A stretch of DNA of 64,000 nucleotides, taken from assembly GCA_019638775.1 (NCBI GenBank), contig JAHBTD010000002.1, positions 310,001 through 374,000 of the forward strand, given 5' to 3'. Positions 14,243 through 22,574 of this stretch are shown piece after piece. The notes beneath the pieces are model-generated. The model ran no database searches. It worked only from the letters and a program-made list of their open reading frames with translations, and was not told the origin of the DNA. Made by a program: the position numbers and the translations under genes. The first letter of the stretch is position 1. The number at the start of each line of letters is the position of its first letter. Source of the stretch: Fimbriimonadaceae bacterium. GTDB lineage: Bacteria; Armatimonadota; Fimbriimonadia; Fimbriimonadales; Fimbriimonadaceae.

Positions 14243-16399
14243 TTAACCCCCTTCGCCCTCCAACTTCTTGCGAAACTCCTCTGGCAGCTGGGAATAGGGC
14301 GTAAAGCTCCCCGACCCTGGCTGCCCGAACTGCAGCTGCATACCGATCGTCTCGCGGGCGCTCGGGCGCAGCGTAAAGGTGTACCGATCCATCTGTGCGC
14401 TCCTGACCTCCATCGTATCTCGCTGTCCAAGGCGGTAGTCCTGCCGGTACTGCTCAGACAGAGCGAACATCCGCAGCATATTCTCGGTCGCAACATGGCC
14501 CGCCGAACTACCGCCTGCCCGAACCTCATAGGCGACCGCCGGACTGCGGTGCAGCGAGATGGAGAGCCCGCCCGGGACTCCGTTCTTCAGAAGCTCCATC
14601 GGGCCCGCTTTTGTCGCTTCCTTCGGGTCAAAGTCGGGCCACACCTGCGCGAGCAGGCGCATATCGGGGCTGGCCGGGTCTGAGCTGTAGCCCATCATCG
14701 GCCAGTGCTGCACGCTGAAATGCAGCAGGAAGAGGCGGATCGCTTCCTTCTGGTCGGGGGGCAGGCTGCCATAGCTCAGCGTGCTGCCTTCCAAAAGCTG
14801 TCTGCGCACTGCGGGAGAGAGCATCCCTAAGAACCGAAGGAAGTGGAACGTGTGCGGGTACTGGAATTCAAGCGTGTAGGCCGCGACGCCCTTGCGGCTT
14901 GCCGACGCGAACAGTGTGGAGGCGATCGCGCCGCGCGACTGTCGATAGGTCACCAGCGCGGCGGCATCGGCAAAGGCGTTCAGCTGGGCTGGAGCAGCCG
15001 CAAGCAGGTCGCGGATCTTGCAGAGCGTTTCCGTCGGGACGCTCTGCGGTCGCAGCGCCTGCCAATACTTCGTTCGGGCGGAAATCCATGCACCGTCGAA
15101 ATCCCAGTCGGCCTGGGCATGGATGCAGAATGCCTCCATCGCATGGCGCAGCATCGTGATGGGCAGCTTGGGCGAAGCGGACCACACCTCCGTATCCAGG
15201 CAGTCGGCGACGAGATTCACCTTGGCAGAGGAGGCGATCTCGACAAGCAGCCGTGCTAGCTGGGCCGAAGGATGAACCTTGGTCGTGGAGCTTCGAAACC
15301 GGCTGAGAAGCGTTCTCGACTCTATCCAGCTCTGCAGAATGCCAGTCAGCGTTTCGGACGGGTCGATGCGAGCCTCCAGCACAGGATGTTGGGCCACCAC
15401 TTTGGGCAGCGGAGTCTCCTCCTTATAGCTGCGGCTGGAGATGCGCTCTTCATACAGCGGGCGGCCCTGCCTGTCGATCAGAATGACCTGCTGTGGAATC
15501 TTGCCCGAGGGGTCCAGCGGGTGCAGCGGCCCCTCCGTCCTGACTTCGATCAGTCCGTTGCGGATCTCGTCTGCTTTGAAGGCGTTGAGGGGAAGCCGGA
15601 GCTTGAGAAGGTCGAGCTCGGTCTGGGCTTCCGGCGAGAGTCCGTCTGCGTTCGTGGGCAGGGAAGAGAGGCGGTCTGCGAGAAGCCCCATCTGCGTCTG
15701 AGCGTTGCTGAGGAGCGGGTTCAGGATCACGCCGGGATAGTATGCGCCGACGATCTTGCCGTCCCGATCCAGCCTGAGCAGGTCGGCGCGCGACAGGCTG
15801 GCAGCGAAGGCGTCGGCAGCCTGGTTGGCGGGGTTGAACAGGCGGATGTAGCGCACCCGCTCGTTGTTGATCTCCACGTCCGCCTGCAGCCATCGCGAAT
15901 GCTCCTCCTTCTCCATCGCGACGGGGTTGTAGCCCTCTCGGTGCTTCATCACCCGCTGGACGAAGAGGCGAAACGCTTCTTTATCCTTCTCTGTGGCCAC
16001 GTTGCTTTGCAACGACTTTCTCGCCTCGGCTTGCCAGCGCAGTAGGGGTATCAAGGCCTGCTCCTCGCGTGCCTTTGCTTCCGAAATCCTTTGCGCCTGA
16101 GTCTGTGTTAGGGTTAACGTGCCGTCGGTGTCGATCTCCCAAGTCCAATCGAAGTGCTTGGCGATTCGCTCCAGAGTGTCATGCGCAGGACCAAGGGCAA
16201 AAAGAACCAGGCGGTCATCCCTAACAGTTGGAGATGCCTTTAGCTTGACTCCTGTTTTGGCGGTTACCTGCGTGAGAAACTCTCCGATACTGCCTGCTTC
16301 GGATCGAAGCTCTACAGTGTCCTTAAGTTTCGGTTCTCGTGCGAGAACGGAGTCTTGGACAGTCAGCAAACCGGTGAGAACGACTACAAGCGTAATCAT
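14243..16399 (-). CDS. Large exported protein with two STN-like segments
   Basis: 718 residues from ATG 16399; a TTG at 16417 is in frame. Signal peptide MITLVVVLTGLLTVQDSVLA. Residues ~30-95 have the short secretin/TonB N-terminal (STN) pattern: GEFLTQVTAKTGVKLKASP, LERIAKHFDWTWEIDTDGTLTL. A second similar segment lies near residues 380-450 (LARLLVEIASSAKVNLVADCL, HAMEAFCIHAQADWDFDGAWISAR). Between and after are helical stretches without known motifs. No secretin or TonB barrel follows, so it is not a receptor of those classes. The region is more G+C-rich than its neighbours. Function unknown; likely periplasmic. Confidence 0.65.
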   Translation of the reverse strand: MITLVVVLTGLLTVQDSVLAREPKLKDTVELRSEAGSIGEFLTQVTAKTGVKLKASPTVRDDRLVLFALGPAHDTLERIAKHFDWTWEIDTDGTLTLTQTQAQRISEAKAREEQALIPLLRWQAEARKSLQSNVATEKDKEAFRLFVQRVMKHREGYNPVAMEKEEHSRWLQADVEINNERVRYIRLFNPANQAADAFAASLSRADLLRLDRDGKIVGAYYPGVILNPLLSNAQTQMGLLADRLSSLPTNADGLSPEAQTELDLLKLRLPLNAFKADEIRNGLIEVRTEGPLHPLDPSGKIPQQVILIDRQGRPLYEERISSRSYKEETPLPKVVAQHPVLEARIDPSETLTGILQSWIESRTLLSRFRSSTTKVHPSAQLARLLVEIASSAKVNLVADCLDTEVWSASPKLPITMLRHAMEAFCIHAQADWDFDGAWISARTKYWQALRPQSVPTETLCKIRDLLAAAPAQLNAFADAAALVTYRQSRGAIASTLFASASRKGVAAYTLEFQYPHTFHFLRFLGMLSPAVRRQLLEGSTLSYGSLPPDQKEAIRLFLLHFSVQHWPMMGYSSDPASPDMRLLAQVWPDFDPKEATKAGPMELLKNGVPGGLSISLHRSPAVAYEVRAGGSSAGHVATENMLRMFALSEQYRQDYRLGQRDTMEVRSAQMDRYTFTLRPSARETIGMQLQFGQPGSGSFTPYSQLPEEFRKKLEGEGG

Positions 16400-16469
16400 G
16401 ACTCCATGATAACACAATGACTACAAATGTAATCAATGGGTCATAAGAAACTGCTTGTCGATATGTCAG

Positions 16470-17288
16470 TTACGTTGATGCAGGTTCTGGATCACGCAAG
16501 CGATAGTCGGAAGGCGGTTTGCCATACCGCTCCTTGAAGACCCGGCTGAAGTGGGCATGGTCGGCAAATCCAGCCGAAACCGCTATCTCCGATACTTTTC
16601 TGTCGTTCTTGCGCAGCTGATCGAAAGCCCATTCGAGCCTGCGGTCGCGAATATAGTCCCCGACCGTTTGACCAAAAGCGGCTCGAAAAGCCCGGGCAAG
16701 ATGGGAGGGATGTGAACCTATCGCATTTGCACAGGTTGCGAGTTGGACAGGCTCCAGATAGTGCTCGTCTAGCCATTGCCTTGCCGATGCGAGCCATTGC
16801 CGGACGTTCTGATCTTGCAGCGGGCGTTTGTGCCGGAGATATGCGGCGATGAGGCGGTGGAACGATCCAAGCAGAGCATGATCGGAGCCCGCGTCTTTGG
16901 CGGAGAGGTTCTCGGCGATATCGTCGATGATGCTTCTACCGATGGCGTGATCAAGGACGTAGGCGTCGGTATGGGACGCGAGGGCGGGTGAAAGTTCAAT
17001 CGGGAATTGGATGCCCAAGCTGCGGATGTCGGTGGGGCAGGCCTCGTGCGTGTGGGGAAGCATTGGTGGGCGGAAGTACCAGATGCCAGGAAGCGACCAT
17101 CTGATCTTGCCTTCGTTACTGGTCCAGTGGTGCTGCCCACCGATAAGGGCGATGAATGTAGCCGTCGTGTGGCAGTGTTCGGCGACAGTCGTACGCGCGC
17201 CACGACGGGTAAGGGCAAAGTGGACTCCCCCTACCCGTCGCGAATATTCAGGCTGGCCGTGATGCTCGCCGATATCGAACACTTTCAT
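16470..17288 (-). CDS. AraC-family transcriptional regulator with cupin sensor domain
   Basis: 272 residues from the ATG at 17288 (MKVFDIGEHHG); the open frame upstream is not family-like. Residues ~15-95 form a cupin (HFALTRRGARTTVAEHCHTTATFIALIGGQHHW, then PHTHEACP). The C-terminal ~100 residues hold two AraC helix-turn-helices: VQLATCANAIGSHPSHLARAFRAAFGQTVGDY and VSEIAVSAGFADHAHFSRVFKERYGKPPSDYR. It binds DNA in response to a ligand, often a sugar or aromatic compound. It starts 31 bp beyond the PEP-CTERM gene stop, on the same strand, so the two may be co-transcribed. Confidence 0.9.
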   Translation of the reverse strand: MKVFDIGEHHGQPEYSRRVGGVHFALTRRGARTTVAEHCHTTATFIALIGGQHHWTSNEGKIRWSLPGIWYFRPPMLPHTHEACPTDIRSLGIQFPIELSPALASHTDAYVLDHAIGRSIIDDIAENLSAKDAGSDHALLGSFHRLIAAYLRHKRPLQDQNVRQWLASARQWLDEHYLEPVQLATCANAIGSHPSHLARAFRAAFGQTVGDYIRDRRLEWAFDQLRKNDRKVSEIAVSAGFADHAHFSRVFKERYGKPPSDYRLRDPEPAST

Positions 17289-17319
17289 GCTTTTCTGGAG
17301 ATTACTCGGACGGCTTCCA

Positions 17320-18288
17320 TTAAGACTTTTTAACGGAAGCAACACGCCGTCGGCCTGCAATGAACGCCGCGCCAAGAACGAAGAGGCCCATCGTGGTCGG
17401 CTCTGGAACAGCGGCAATGAACGTCGGGCCGCTCAAGCCACCGCCCGAACCGATGTAGTCGTTCAGGTAAGCACCGGTGGAACCGCTAAACCTCAGGACT
17501 CGGTTGTTTCGCCACGAAGTCACAAGCAGATTTCCGTTGTCATCGAAGATCATTCCCGATGCGCCAGCAAGACCACCGGAGCCTGCCGTCACAAAGGTAT
17601 CGACAAAAGCGCCGGTTGTCTTGTCGTATCGCACGACCTTGTTGCCCGAATCGCTTGAAACATACATGTGATTGCCTTTCCAGAGCATCACACGAGGCTG
17701 AGTCAGTCCACCCGATCCGGAAGTGACAAAGGCTCCCATGAAAGCGCCGTTGCTGGCGTTGTATCGGAGGATTTGGTGGTTCCAGAAGCTGGGGATGTAG
17801 AGATTGCCGTCGGGGCCGACTGTCAATCCAACGTCGGGGCCGCTCAAGCCACCTAGGCCGGGAGCTACAAGTTGGCCCAGGCTTGCGCCGGTGCCCGCTT
17901 GATACTTGAGGACTGAGCTTGTATTGAACGAGGCGACCAGAAGGTTACCGGAGGAGTCGAACGTCAGTCCGGTAGGGCCGTTGAGTCCTCCTTGGCCGGA
18001 AGTGACGAAGGTGTTGATGTAAGACTTTGTCGCGGGATTGTAGCGATGGACGCTATGGTTGCCCTCATCGGCAACGTAGAGCATTCCGTCGGGGCCGGTT
18101 ACGACCGCCTGCGATCCTTGGACGGCAAAGCCTGTGAGACTTTGAACGTACGCACCGGCGTTGTTGTGCAGGCGCACCTCGTTGCCGGTGAAGTTGGAGA
18201 TGAGATAGGAGCTTGCCTTCGCTGACGGTGTGATGCAAACCGCGCCACAAACCGCAGCGAGAACAAGCCATTTCGATGAAAGGGACAT
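17320..18288 (-). CDS. PEP-CTERM sorted NHL/SMP-30-like beta-propeller protein
   Basis: 322 residues. Signal peptide MSLSSKWLVLAAVCGAVCITPSAKA. Residues ~28-290 are six repeated blades of the type G-L-x-G-P-x-G-L-x-F-D-x-x-G-N-L-x-V-x-S-x-x-x-x-x-V-L-R-Y, as in NHL/SMP-30 propellers. The C-terminus is a PEP-CTERM signal: VPEPTT, a hydrophobic helix (MGLFVLGAAFIAG), then RRR. Such proteins are processed by an exosortase and anchored or exported with exopolysaccharide; no exosortase gene lies in this window. The propeller probably binds a ligand or surface; substrate unknown. Confidence 0.88.
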   Translation of the reverse strand: MSLSSKWLVLAAVCGAVCITPSAKASSYLISNFTGNEVRLHNNAGAYVQSLTGFAVQGSQAVVTGPDGMLYVADEGNHSVHRYNPATKSYINTFVTSGQGGLNGPTGLTFDSSGNLLVASFNTSSVLKYQAGTGASLGQLVAPGLGGLSGPDVGLTVGPDGNLYIPSFWNHQILRYNASNGAFMGAFVTSGSGGLTQPRVMLWKGNHMYVSSDSGNKVVRYDKTTGAFVDTFVTAGSGGLAGASGMIFDDNGNLLVTSWRNNRVLRFSGSTGAYLNDYIGSGGGLSGPTFIAAVPEPTTMGLFVLGAAFIAGRRRVASVKKS

Positions 18289-18390
18289 GCAAGGAGTGTA
18301 CGGCTATGCCGACCCAATTGCCTTGTACGTCAATTGCGCGTTGTTGGATCGTTTTGCAGGGGTGTAAGTTCGTGGGGTGAGGGATGGGGA

Positions 18391-18960
18391 TCACTCTGGC
18401 GTTTTATCCACGAATGGATCGCGGGGCATGCTTGCCCCACCGACATAGGCAACGAACCTTCCAAGCCAGCGTCCATCATAAACTGCTTCGCCAAACAGAC
18501 CATCACCGCAGTTGTCGAAAGTCTCTTGCGCACATCGAAACTCGATGATCCTTTGATCGCTCATTTGAAGCTTGACGTAGAACTCGACATCGTCATAGGC
18601 TTCCCACTGCCAATCGCTGGTGAGCATCTCACCTTCGCGAAAAGCGAACTTGCCGACGACACGAGTGTGGGCGTCCGTCTGTTGAATGCCTTTGCCAGAC
18701 GACGGGGTTTTTGCTTTATGCAAACCGTAGATGAGGGCTCCACCCGTCGAGAGCAGCCCCAGCAAGATCATCCCCGGACCGAGGCCACGCAAAGCCCACA
18801 ATCCTGGATCGCTCCCTGCCGACTGCATATAGCGTGCGGCTCCTCCGAAATAGAGGAACAATGAAAAGAAGACTCCTAGCACGGAAACGATCACTCCTCC
18901 GAAGATAAAGCACCCGAGGGAAATCTCCTTTCCACTATCAGGATCGTGCCGATTTATCAT
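18391..18960 (-). CDS. Membrane protein of unknown function with two N-terminal TM helices
   Basis: 189 residues. Two transmembrane helices (residues ~16-38 IFGGVIVSVLGVFFSLFLYF and ~58-78 GPGMILLGLLSTGGALIYGL) flank a short loop; a soluble beta-rich domain of ~100 residues follows (VVGKFAFREGEML, WEAYDDVEFYVKLQMSDQRIIEFRC, then GRWLGRFVAYVG). It has the look of DUF3592/DUF7489-type membrane proteins, but I cannot assign it firmly. Stands alone. Confidence 0.62.
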   Translation of the reverse strand: MINRHDPDSGKEISLGCFIFGGVIVSVLGVFFSLFLYFGGAARYMQSAGSDPGLWALRGLGPGMILLGLLSTGGALIYGLHKAKTPSSGKGIQQTDAHTRVVGKFAFREGEMLTSDWQWEAYDDVEFYVKLQMSDQRIIEFRCAQETFDNCGDGLFGEAVYDGRWLGRFVAYVGGASMPRDPFVDKTPE

Positions 18961-19038
18961 CTTGCTAAGAAAGACGTCCCTACCTTGTATTAGGTTGAGA
19001 TGATTCTGAATTTCTTAAGTCCATAATAGCGTACGCCA

Positions 19039-19977
19039 ATGCCGGAAACGAAGTCGCCTTTGCCCTTGCGCCAGATGGTTCGTCACACAACGATTATCGA
19101 AGCGCCCCGACTTCGTGATGCGCTAGGGATTGACGTCACCATCGCAAGCGAAACTTTCCAGTACACGGGAAGCTTCAAGTTTCGGGCGGCTTACAATCTT
19201 GCCCTCAATGTCCCCCAACAGAAGATCGTTACCGCGTCTTCTGGCAACTTTGGGCAGGCTTTGGCCTATGCCTGCAAGCTGCTTGGAAAGAGCGCAATCG
19301 TGGTGATGCCTGCAACTTCGGCAAAGGTAAAGATCGACTGTGTTCGCGAGTTTGGCGCAGTGGCGGACTTGGTTGAAACGCGTGAGAAGAGCCGTGCTGA
19401 GCGCGTCGCTGAACTTGCCGCAGAGCATCCCGACGCGTACATCGCCAGCGCATTTGACGATATTCTCGACATTCAAGGCAATTCAAGCCTTGCCCACGAG
19501 CTTCATGAAAGCGGCCTTGACTTTGATACGGTCATCGCTCCGGTCGGAGGTGGGGGGTTAACCTCGGGGTTGGTGCTTGGTTTCAAGGAGAATGGGCATC
19601 CGGTAGAGGTCTTTGCCGCCGAGCCCCAAATGGCTAACGATGCGTCGCGATCGCTGAAAGAGGGGCGCTTGATCTTCAATGAATTTGAACCGCCGTCAGT
19701 TGCTGACGGGGCGCGAACGATCAGTCTTGGAAATCTGAACTACGAAATCTTGAAGGACGGTTTGACTGGGATTGTTGAAGTGCCTGAGGAAGCGATCAAG
19801 CAAGCGACGCGAGATCTGTTCTTACTTGCGAACCTTAAAGCCGAGCCGACTGGAGCGTTGGGGATCGGGGCGTTGACCGTCGAACCGGAAAGGTTCCGGG
19901 GCCGGAAAGTAGTCTGTGTGGTGAGTGGTGGCAACTGCGATCCTGCGGTTTATGCAGAGATACTTGCAGGCCGGTAA
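19039..19977 (+). CDS. Threonine/serine dehydratase-like PLP enzyme
   Basis: 312 residues. Fold-type II PLP enzyme: PLP Lys in QYTGSFKFRAA, SSGNFGQALAYACKLLGKSAIVVMPATSAKVKI, the glycine loop PVGGGGLTSGLVLGFKE that binds PLP phosphate, and VVCVVSGGNCDP at the end. It lacks the ACT regulatory domain of IlvA, so it resembles catabolic threonine dehydratase or serine racemase. The reaction is probably deamination of threonine/serine to 2-oxoacid; racemase or threo-hydroxyaspartate ammonia-lyase activity is possible. Single gene. Confidence 0.87.
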   Translation: MPETKSPLPLRQMVRHTTIIEAPRLRDALGIDVTIASETFQYTGSFKFRAAYNLALNVPQQKIVTASSGNFGQALAYACKLLGKSAIVVMPATSAKVKIDCVREFGAVADLVETREKSRAERVAELAAEHPDAYIASAFDDILDIQGNSSLAHELHESGLDFDTVIAPVGGGGLTSGLVLGFKENGHPVEVFAAEPQMANDASRSLKEGRLIFNEFEPPSVADGARTISLGNLNYEILKDGLTGIVEVPEEAIKQATRDLFLLANLKAEPTGALGIGALTVEPERFRGRKVVCVVSGGNCDPAVYAEILAGR

Positions 19978-20001
19978 GCGTTAGCCTTGGGGCATCCGAC
20001 C

Positions 20002-20481
20002 TTACTCCGTCTGCCGCTTAAAGACCGCTTGATCGTCGGGCTTGCCGTTATCAAGAAGTATGGTCAGAGTGCTTTTGTCGCCGCCAACTTGCAAAGTCAT
20101 TGGTTTTTCGGCATCGTCTTTGGCTGCAAGGGCAGACGAATCCTTATCTTTCGACTTATTGATCTCCATCCCCATGAACTTCTCGGGTGTGAGAATGACC
20201 GTATTGCCACTGCGCTTGGCTGTGCCTTCGACCGTAAAGAAGGCCAAGGTCATCGTGTACTTGTTTTCTGGCTTGATCTCAAGGGTCATTGCTTCGGTCA
20301 GCATGTTTCCAAAGCCCTCCGCGAGCGCGCCAAATGGGTTATTAGGGTCAACCTTAGGTGGCTTCCTTTCGATCTTCCAAGTTCCGATCAGGTCGTCGCA
20401 GTTTTGGCTTCCACAGCCTCCAATTGCAAGCAGGACCGAGGCTAAAGCGATAGCAACCGCAAAGAGGCCGAGTTTTGTCAT
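20002..20481 (-). CDS. Lipoprotein with one lipocalin-like GTWK domain
   Basis: 159 residues. Lipoprotein signal with lipobox A-I-G-G-C. The mature domain starts with LIGTWKIERKPP, then GFGNMLTEAMTLEIKPENKYTMTLAFFTVEGTAKRSGNTVILTPEKFMGM and strands to the end. The order GTWK - amphipathic G(F/M)G(N/D)ML - L-E-strand - eGt - gNtvILTP is repeated in the larger upstream neighbour (20590-21564), so the two are paralogues. This pattern is like lipocalin-type small barrels but no family is certain. A terminator separates it from the neighbour. Confidence 0.72.
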   Translation of the reverse strand: MTKLGLFAVAIALASVLLAIGGCGSQNCDDLIGTWKIERKPPKVDPNNPFGALAEGFGNMLTEAMTLEIKPENKYTMTLAFFTVEGTAKRSGNTVILTPEKFMGMEINKSKDKDSSALAAKDDAEKPMTLQVGGDKSTLTILLDNGKPDDQAVFKRQTE

Positions 20482-20531
20482 GGCATTGGGACTGACGAAC
20501 TCAGGCCGTGTTAGGTTTCGGGTAGCACATG

Positions 20532-20568
20532 AAAAGGCGGATTGGAAAGAGGCATCTTTCCAATCCGC
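20532..20568 (-). terminator. Terminator after the larger lipoprotein gene
   Basis: Perfect 14-bp inverted repeat (20537-20550 with 20555-20568; GCGGATTGGAAAGA and complement) around a 4-nt loop. A T-run follows on the minus strand. Confidence 0.85.
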
Positions 20569-20589
20569 TGGCCGTAAAAGATTGGGTGC

Positions 20590-21564
20590 CTATTTCTTGA
20601 CAAAGAAGAAAGAATCTTCGAGCGGGTTTGAGGCTGTGCCTGCCGAAGCGCTCTGCAATGCCTTGAGCGTTCGTCCACCGTCGAGAATCTTGAGCTTCAT
20701 CGGCTCGCTTGATGTCGTTTTCATTCCCATTGCGTGAGTGATGTTCAACGTGAGGATGTTGCCTTCGATCGTCCAGTTTCCGGATGCCTCTACTACGAGC
20801 GTCATGCGGAACGTTTTATCTGATGCGATATCAAGCGTCGATGCCTCGATCATGGCCTTTGCCATCGGTAATTCAGCCTTGTCTTTTTCGGAGAGCTTTG
20901 ATTCGTCGATGCGAAGGTCAACACCAAAGTGTCCGACAACGGACATATCGGTGCCGCTCGCGACGAGGGTCTTTTCGCTCTTCGAATCTCCCGATTCGGT
21001 AAGACGCTCCGTCTTGACTACCGAGGTGTCTCGCTTAAAGACTAGAGAGCCATTCTTCTCTTGGCCTTCTTCGGGCTCAGCAACAAGCTCCTTTCCGTCC
21101 ATGCTGATTGTCAGGGTAAGGGGTTTTGTGAATTCGTCCTTGTCTGGCGTTGCCTGACCCTTTGAGGCCGACATCGCTTTGAACTCGTCAACGGTCATGC
21201 CCAAGACCTTGGCGGGAGTGAGCTTTAGCTTGTTGCCTTCTCGGACAAAGTCTCCCTCGATTGGGAAGCCGAGAGCGCTCAGGCGGAACTTGTCGTCATC
21301 CATGAGTTCCAGCTGCATTGAGCTGGCCAACATGTCACCCATGCCCTTTGCGATGGCTGCGGCCGGATCGTCGGCAGGCAGTTCGGGCATCTGAACTTCG
21401 CCCTTCCAGGTTCCAACAAGGAAGCCGTTCGAGGAAGTCTCGTTTGACGATTTGGAAACGCTGGATGCAAAGTCAGCGGCGGAAAGCGCTGCCTCCTTTG
21501 AGTTGCACCCTGTCAGCACACCTACGGTGGCAAGAGCCACAGCGATTAAAGATAGAACACGCAT
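20590..21564 (-). CDS. Lipoprotein with two tandem GTWK-type domains
   Basis: 324 residues. Lipobox V-L-T-G-C gives a lipidated Cys at ~20, followed by a Ser-rich linker. Domain 1 (residues ~48-175): VGTWKGEVQMPELP, KGMGDMLASSMQLELMDDDKFRLSALGFPIEGDFVREGNKLKLTP. Domain 2 (~205-320) is a diverged copy: VGHFGVDLRIDESKL, MAKAMIEASTLDIASDKTFRMTLVVEASGNWTIEGNILTLN. The neighbouring lipoprotein has one copy, which suggests duplication and fusion within the locus. Probably anchored at a membrane; role unknown. Confidence 0.72.
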   Translation of the reverse strand: MRVLSLIAVALATVGVLTGCNSKEAALSAADFASSVSKSSNETSSNGFLVGTWKGEVQMPELPADDPAAAIAKGMGDMLASSMQLELMDDDKFRLSALGFPIEGDFVREGNKLKLTPAKVLGMTVDEFKAMSASKGQATPDKDEFTKPLTLTISMDGKELVAEPEEGQEKNGSLVFKRDTSVVKTERLTESGDSKSEKTLVASGTDMSVVGHFGVDLRIDESKLSEKDKAELPMAKAMIEASTLDIASDKTFRMTLVVEASGNWTIEGNILTLNITHAMGMKTTSSEPMKLKILDGGRTLKALQSASAGTASNPLEDSFFFVKK

Positions 21565-21643
21565 AAGCCGAATTATCGGATTTGGTATTGGCGATCTAGC
21601 TTCGTTGGCTGAAAACTGGCGTGTTTGCCTGGATATGTCAGGT

Positions 21644-22522
21644 TCAACTTAGTCGATTAACCGCATACCAAGCGAGGCTGTGCAAATGCCCTGCCTCATC
21701 GATTCCTGCGGGAAGATTATTGACCGCCTGCTCGACAAGTTGGCAAGCCTTTTCCCGTGTCTCACTTAGTCCATAGACTGCTGGATAGGTGGCCTTTTGG
21801 CGCTCCCGGTCTGAACCTGCCGACTTCCCAAGCTTTTCCGGCGTGGAGGTCTCGTTTAAGATGTCGTCGGCCATTTGGAACGCGAGTCCGATTCTTTGTC
21901 CAAAGTTTTCAAGCGCGGACACTTGGCTGTCGGAGCCACCTCCGAGTATTGCGCCGATGGCACAGCTTGCCGCGATGAGCGCACCGGTCTTTTGCCGGTG
22001 GATCCGTTCGATCAGTTCTGCGGTGGCAGGCTGGCCTTCGCTGAGGACGTCGAGCACCTCTCCGCCAACCAAACCGCTCGATCCAGAGGCGCTTCCGAGG
22101 ACTTGGAGCGAGCGCAGAACGCGGCTAGGCTCGCCGGGACAGTGGCTTAGAACCTCGAAGGCGAGGGAGAACAGCGCATCTCCGGCGAGAATGGCGATCG
22201 CATCTCCAAACTGGACATGGCACGTGGGGCGGCCTCGGCGCAGTTCGTCATCGTCGATGGCGGGGAGATCGTCGTGGATGAGGGAGAAAGCGTGGACTAG
22301 CTCAATGGCGCACCCAGCATCGACAGCATCTTCAGGCTTGCCCCCAACGGCTTCACAGCACGCCATGCAGAGGGCGGGACGAAGGCGCTTCCCGGGGGCG
22401 GCGCCCGAATAGCGCATCGCTTCGTGTAGTTCGACGGGCGATTGAGTGGCTGGGGGAAGAAGCTCGTTCAAACGCCGATCTGTTAGGTCTCGGTAGGACC
22501 AAAGCAGGGTTTCAGCGTCCAC
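21644..22522 (-). CDS. ispA: Polyprenyl (farnesyl/geranylgeranyl) diphosphate synthase
   Basis: 292 residues, GTG start at 22522 with a TAAACT box 6 bp upstream and no RBS, so probably leaderless. First aspartate-rich motif is HDDLPAIDDDELRRGRPTCH (DDx4D, the bacterial short-chain type); second is FQMADDILNE. GKRLRPALCMACCEAVGG is the usual isopentenyl-PP binding segment. It condenses IPP with allylic diphosphates to C15 or C20 products for quinones, carotenoids or cell-wall lipid carriers. Residues just before the first motif (V-H-A-F-S-L-I) resemble FPP synthases, but product length is not certain. Divergent from the DUF1015 gene. Confidence 0.9.
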   Translation of the reverse strand: MDAETLLWSYRDLTDRRLNELLPPATQSPVELHEAMRYSGAAPGKRLRPALCMACCEAVGGKPEDAVDAGCAIELVHAFSLIHDDLPAIDDDELRRGRPTCHVQFGDAIAILAGDALFSLAFEVLSHCPGEPSRVLRSLQVLGSASGSSGLVGGEVLDVLSEGQPATAELIERIHRQKTGALIAASCAIGAILGGGSDSQVSALENFGQRIGLAFQMADDILNETSTPEKLGKSAGSDRERQKATYPAVYGLSETREKACQLVEQAVNNLPAGIDEAGHLHSLAWYAVNRLS

Positions 22523-22528
22523 AAAGTG

Positions 22529-22534
22529 AGTTTA
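22529..22534 (-). promoter_or_regulatory. -10-like hexamer for leaderless prenyl synthase transcript
   Basis: TAAACT on the minus strand, 6 bp before the GTG start; no RBS between them. Confidence 0.4.
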
Positions 22535-22559
22535 CCAGTCGAAGTAGCGATCCTTTGGT

Positions 22560-22565
22560 TACAAT
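22560..22565 (+). promoter_or_regulatory. -10-like hexamer for DUF1015 gene
   Basis: TACAAT 9 bp before the ATG at 22575; it implies a leader of only a few nucleotides. Confidence 0.4.
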
Positions 22566-22574
22566 GGCTGTGCA

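Noticed and set aside
15272-16045. 257-codon open frame opposite the STN-like protein
   Set aside because: Arg/Gln/Gly-rich shadow translation; the minus-strand gene has a signal peptide and coherent domains.
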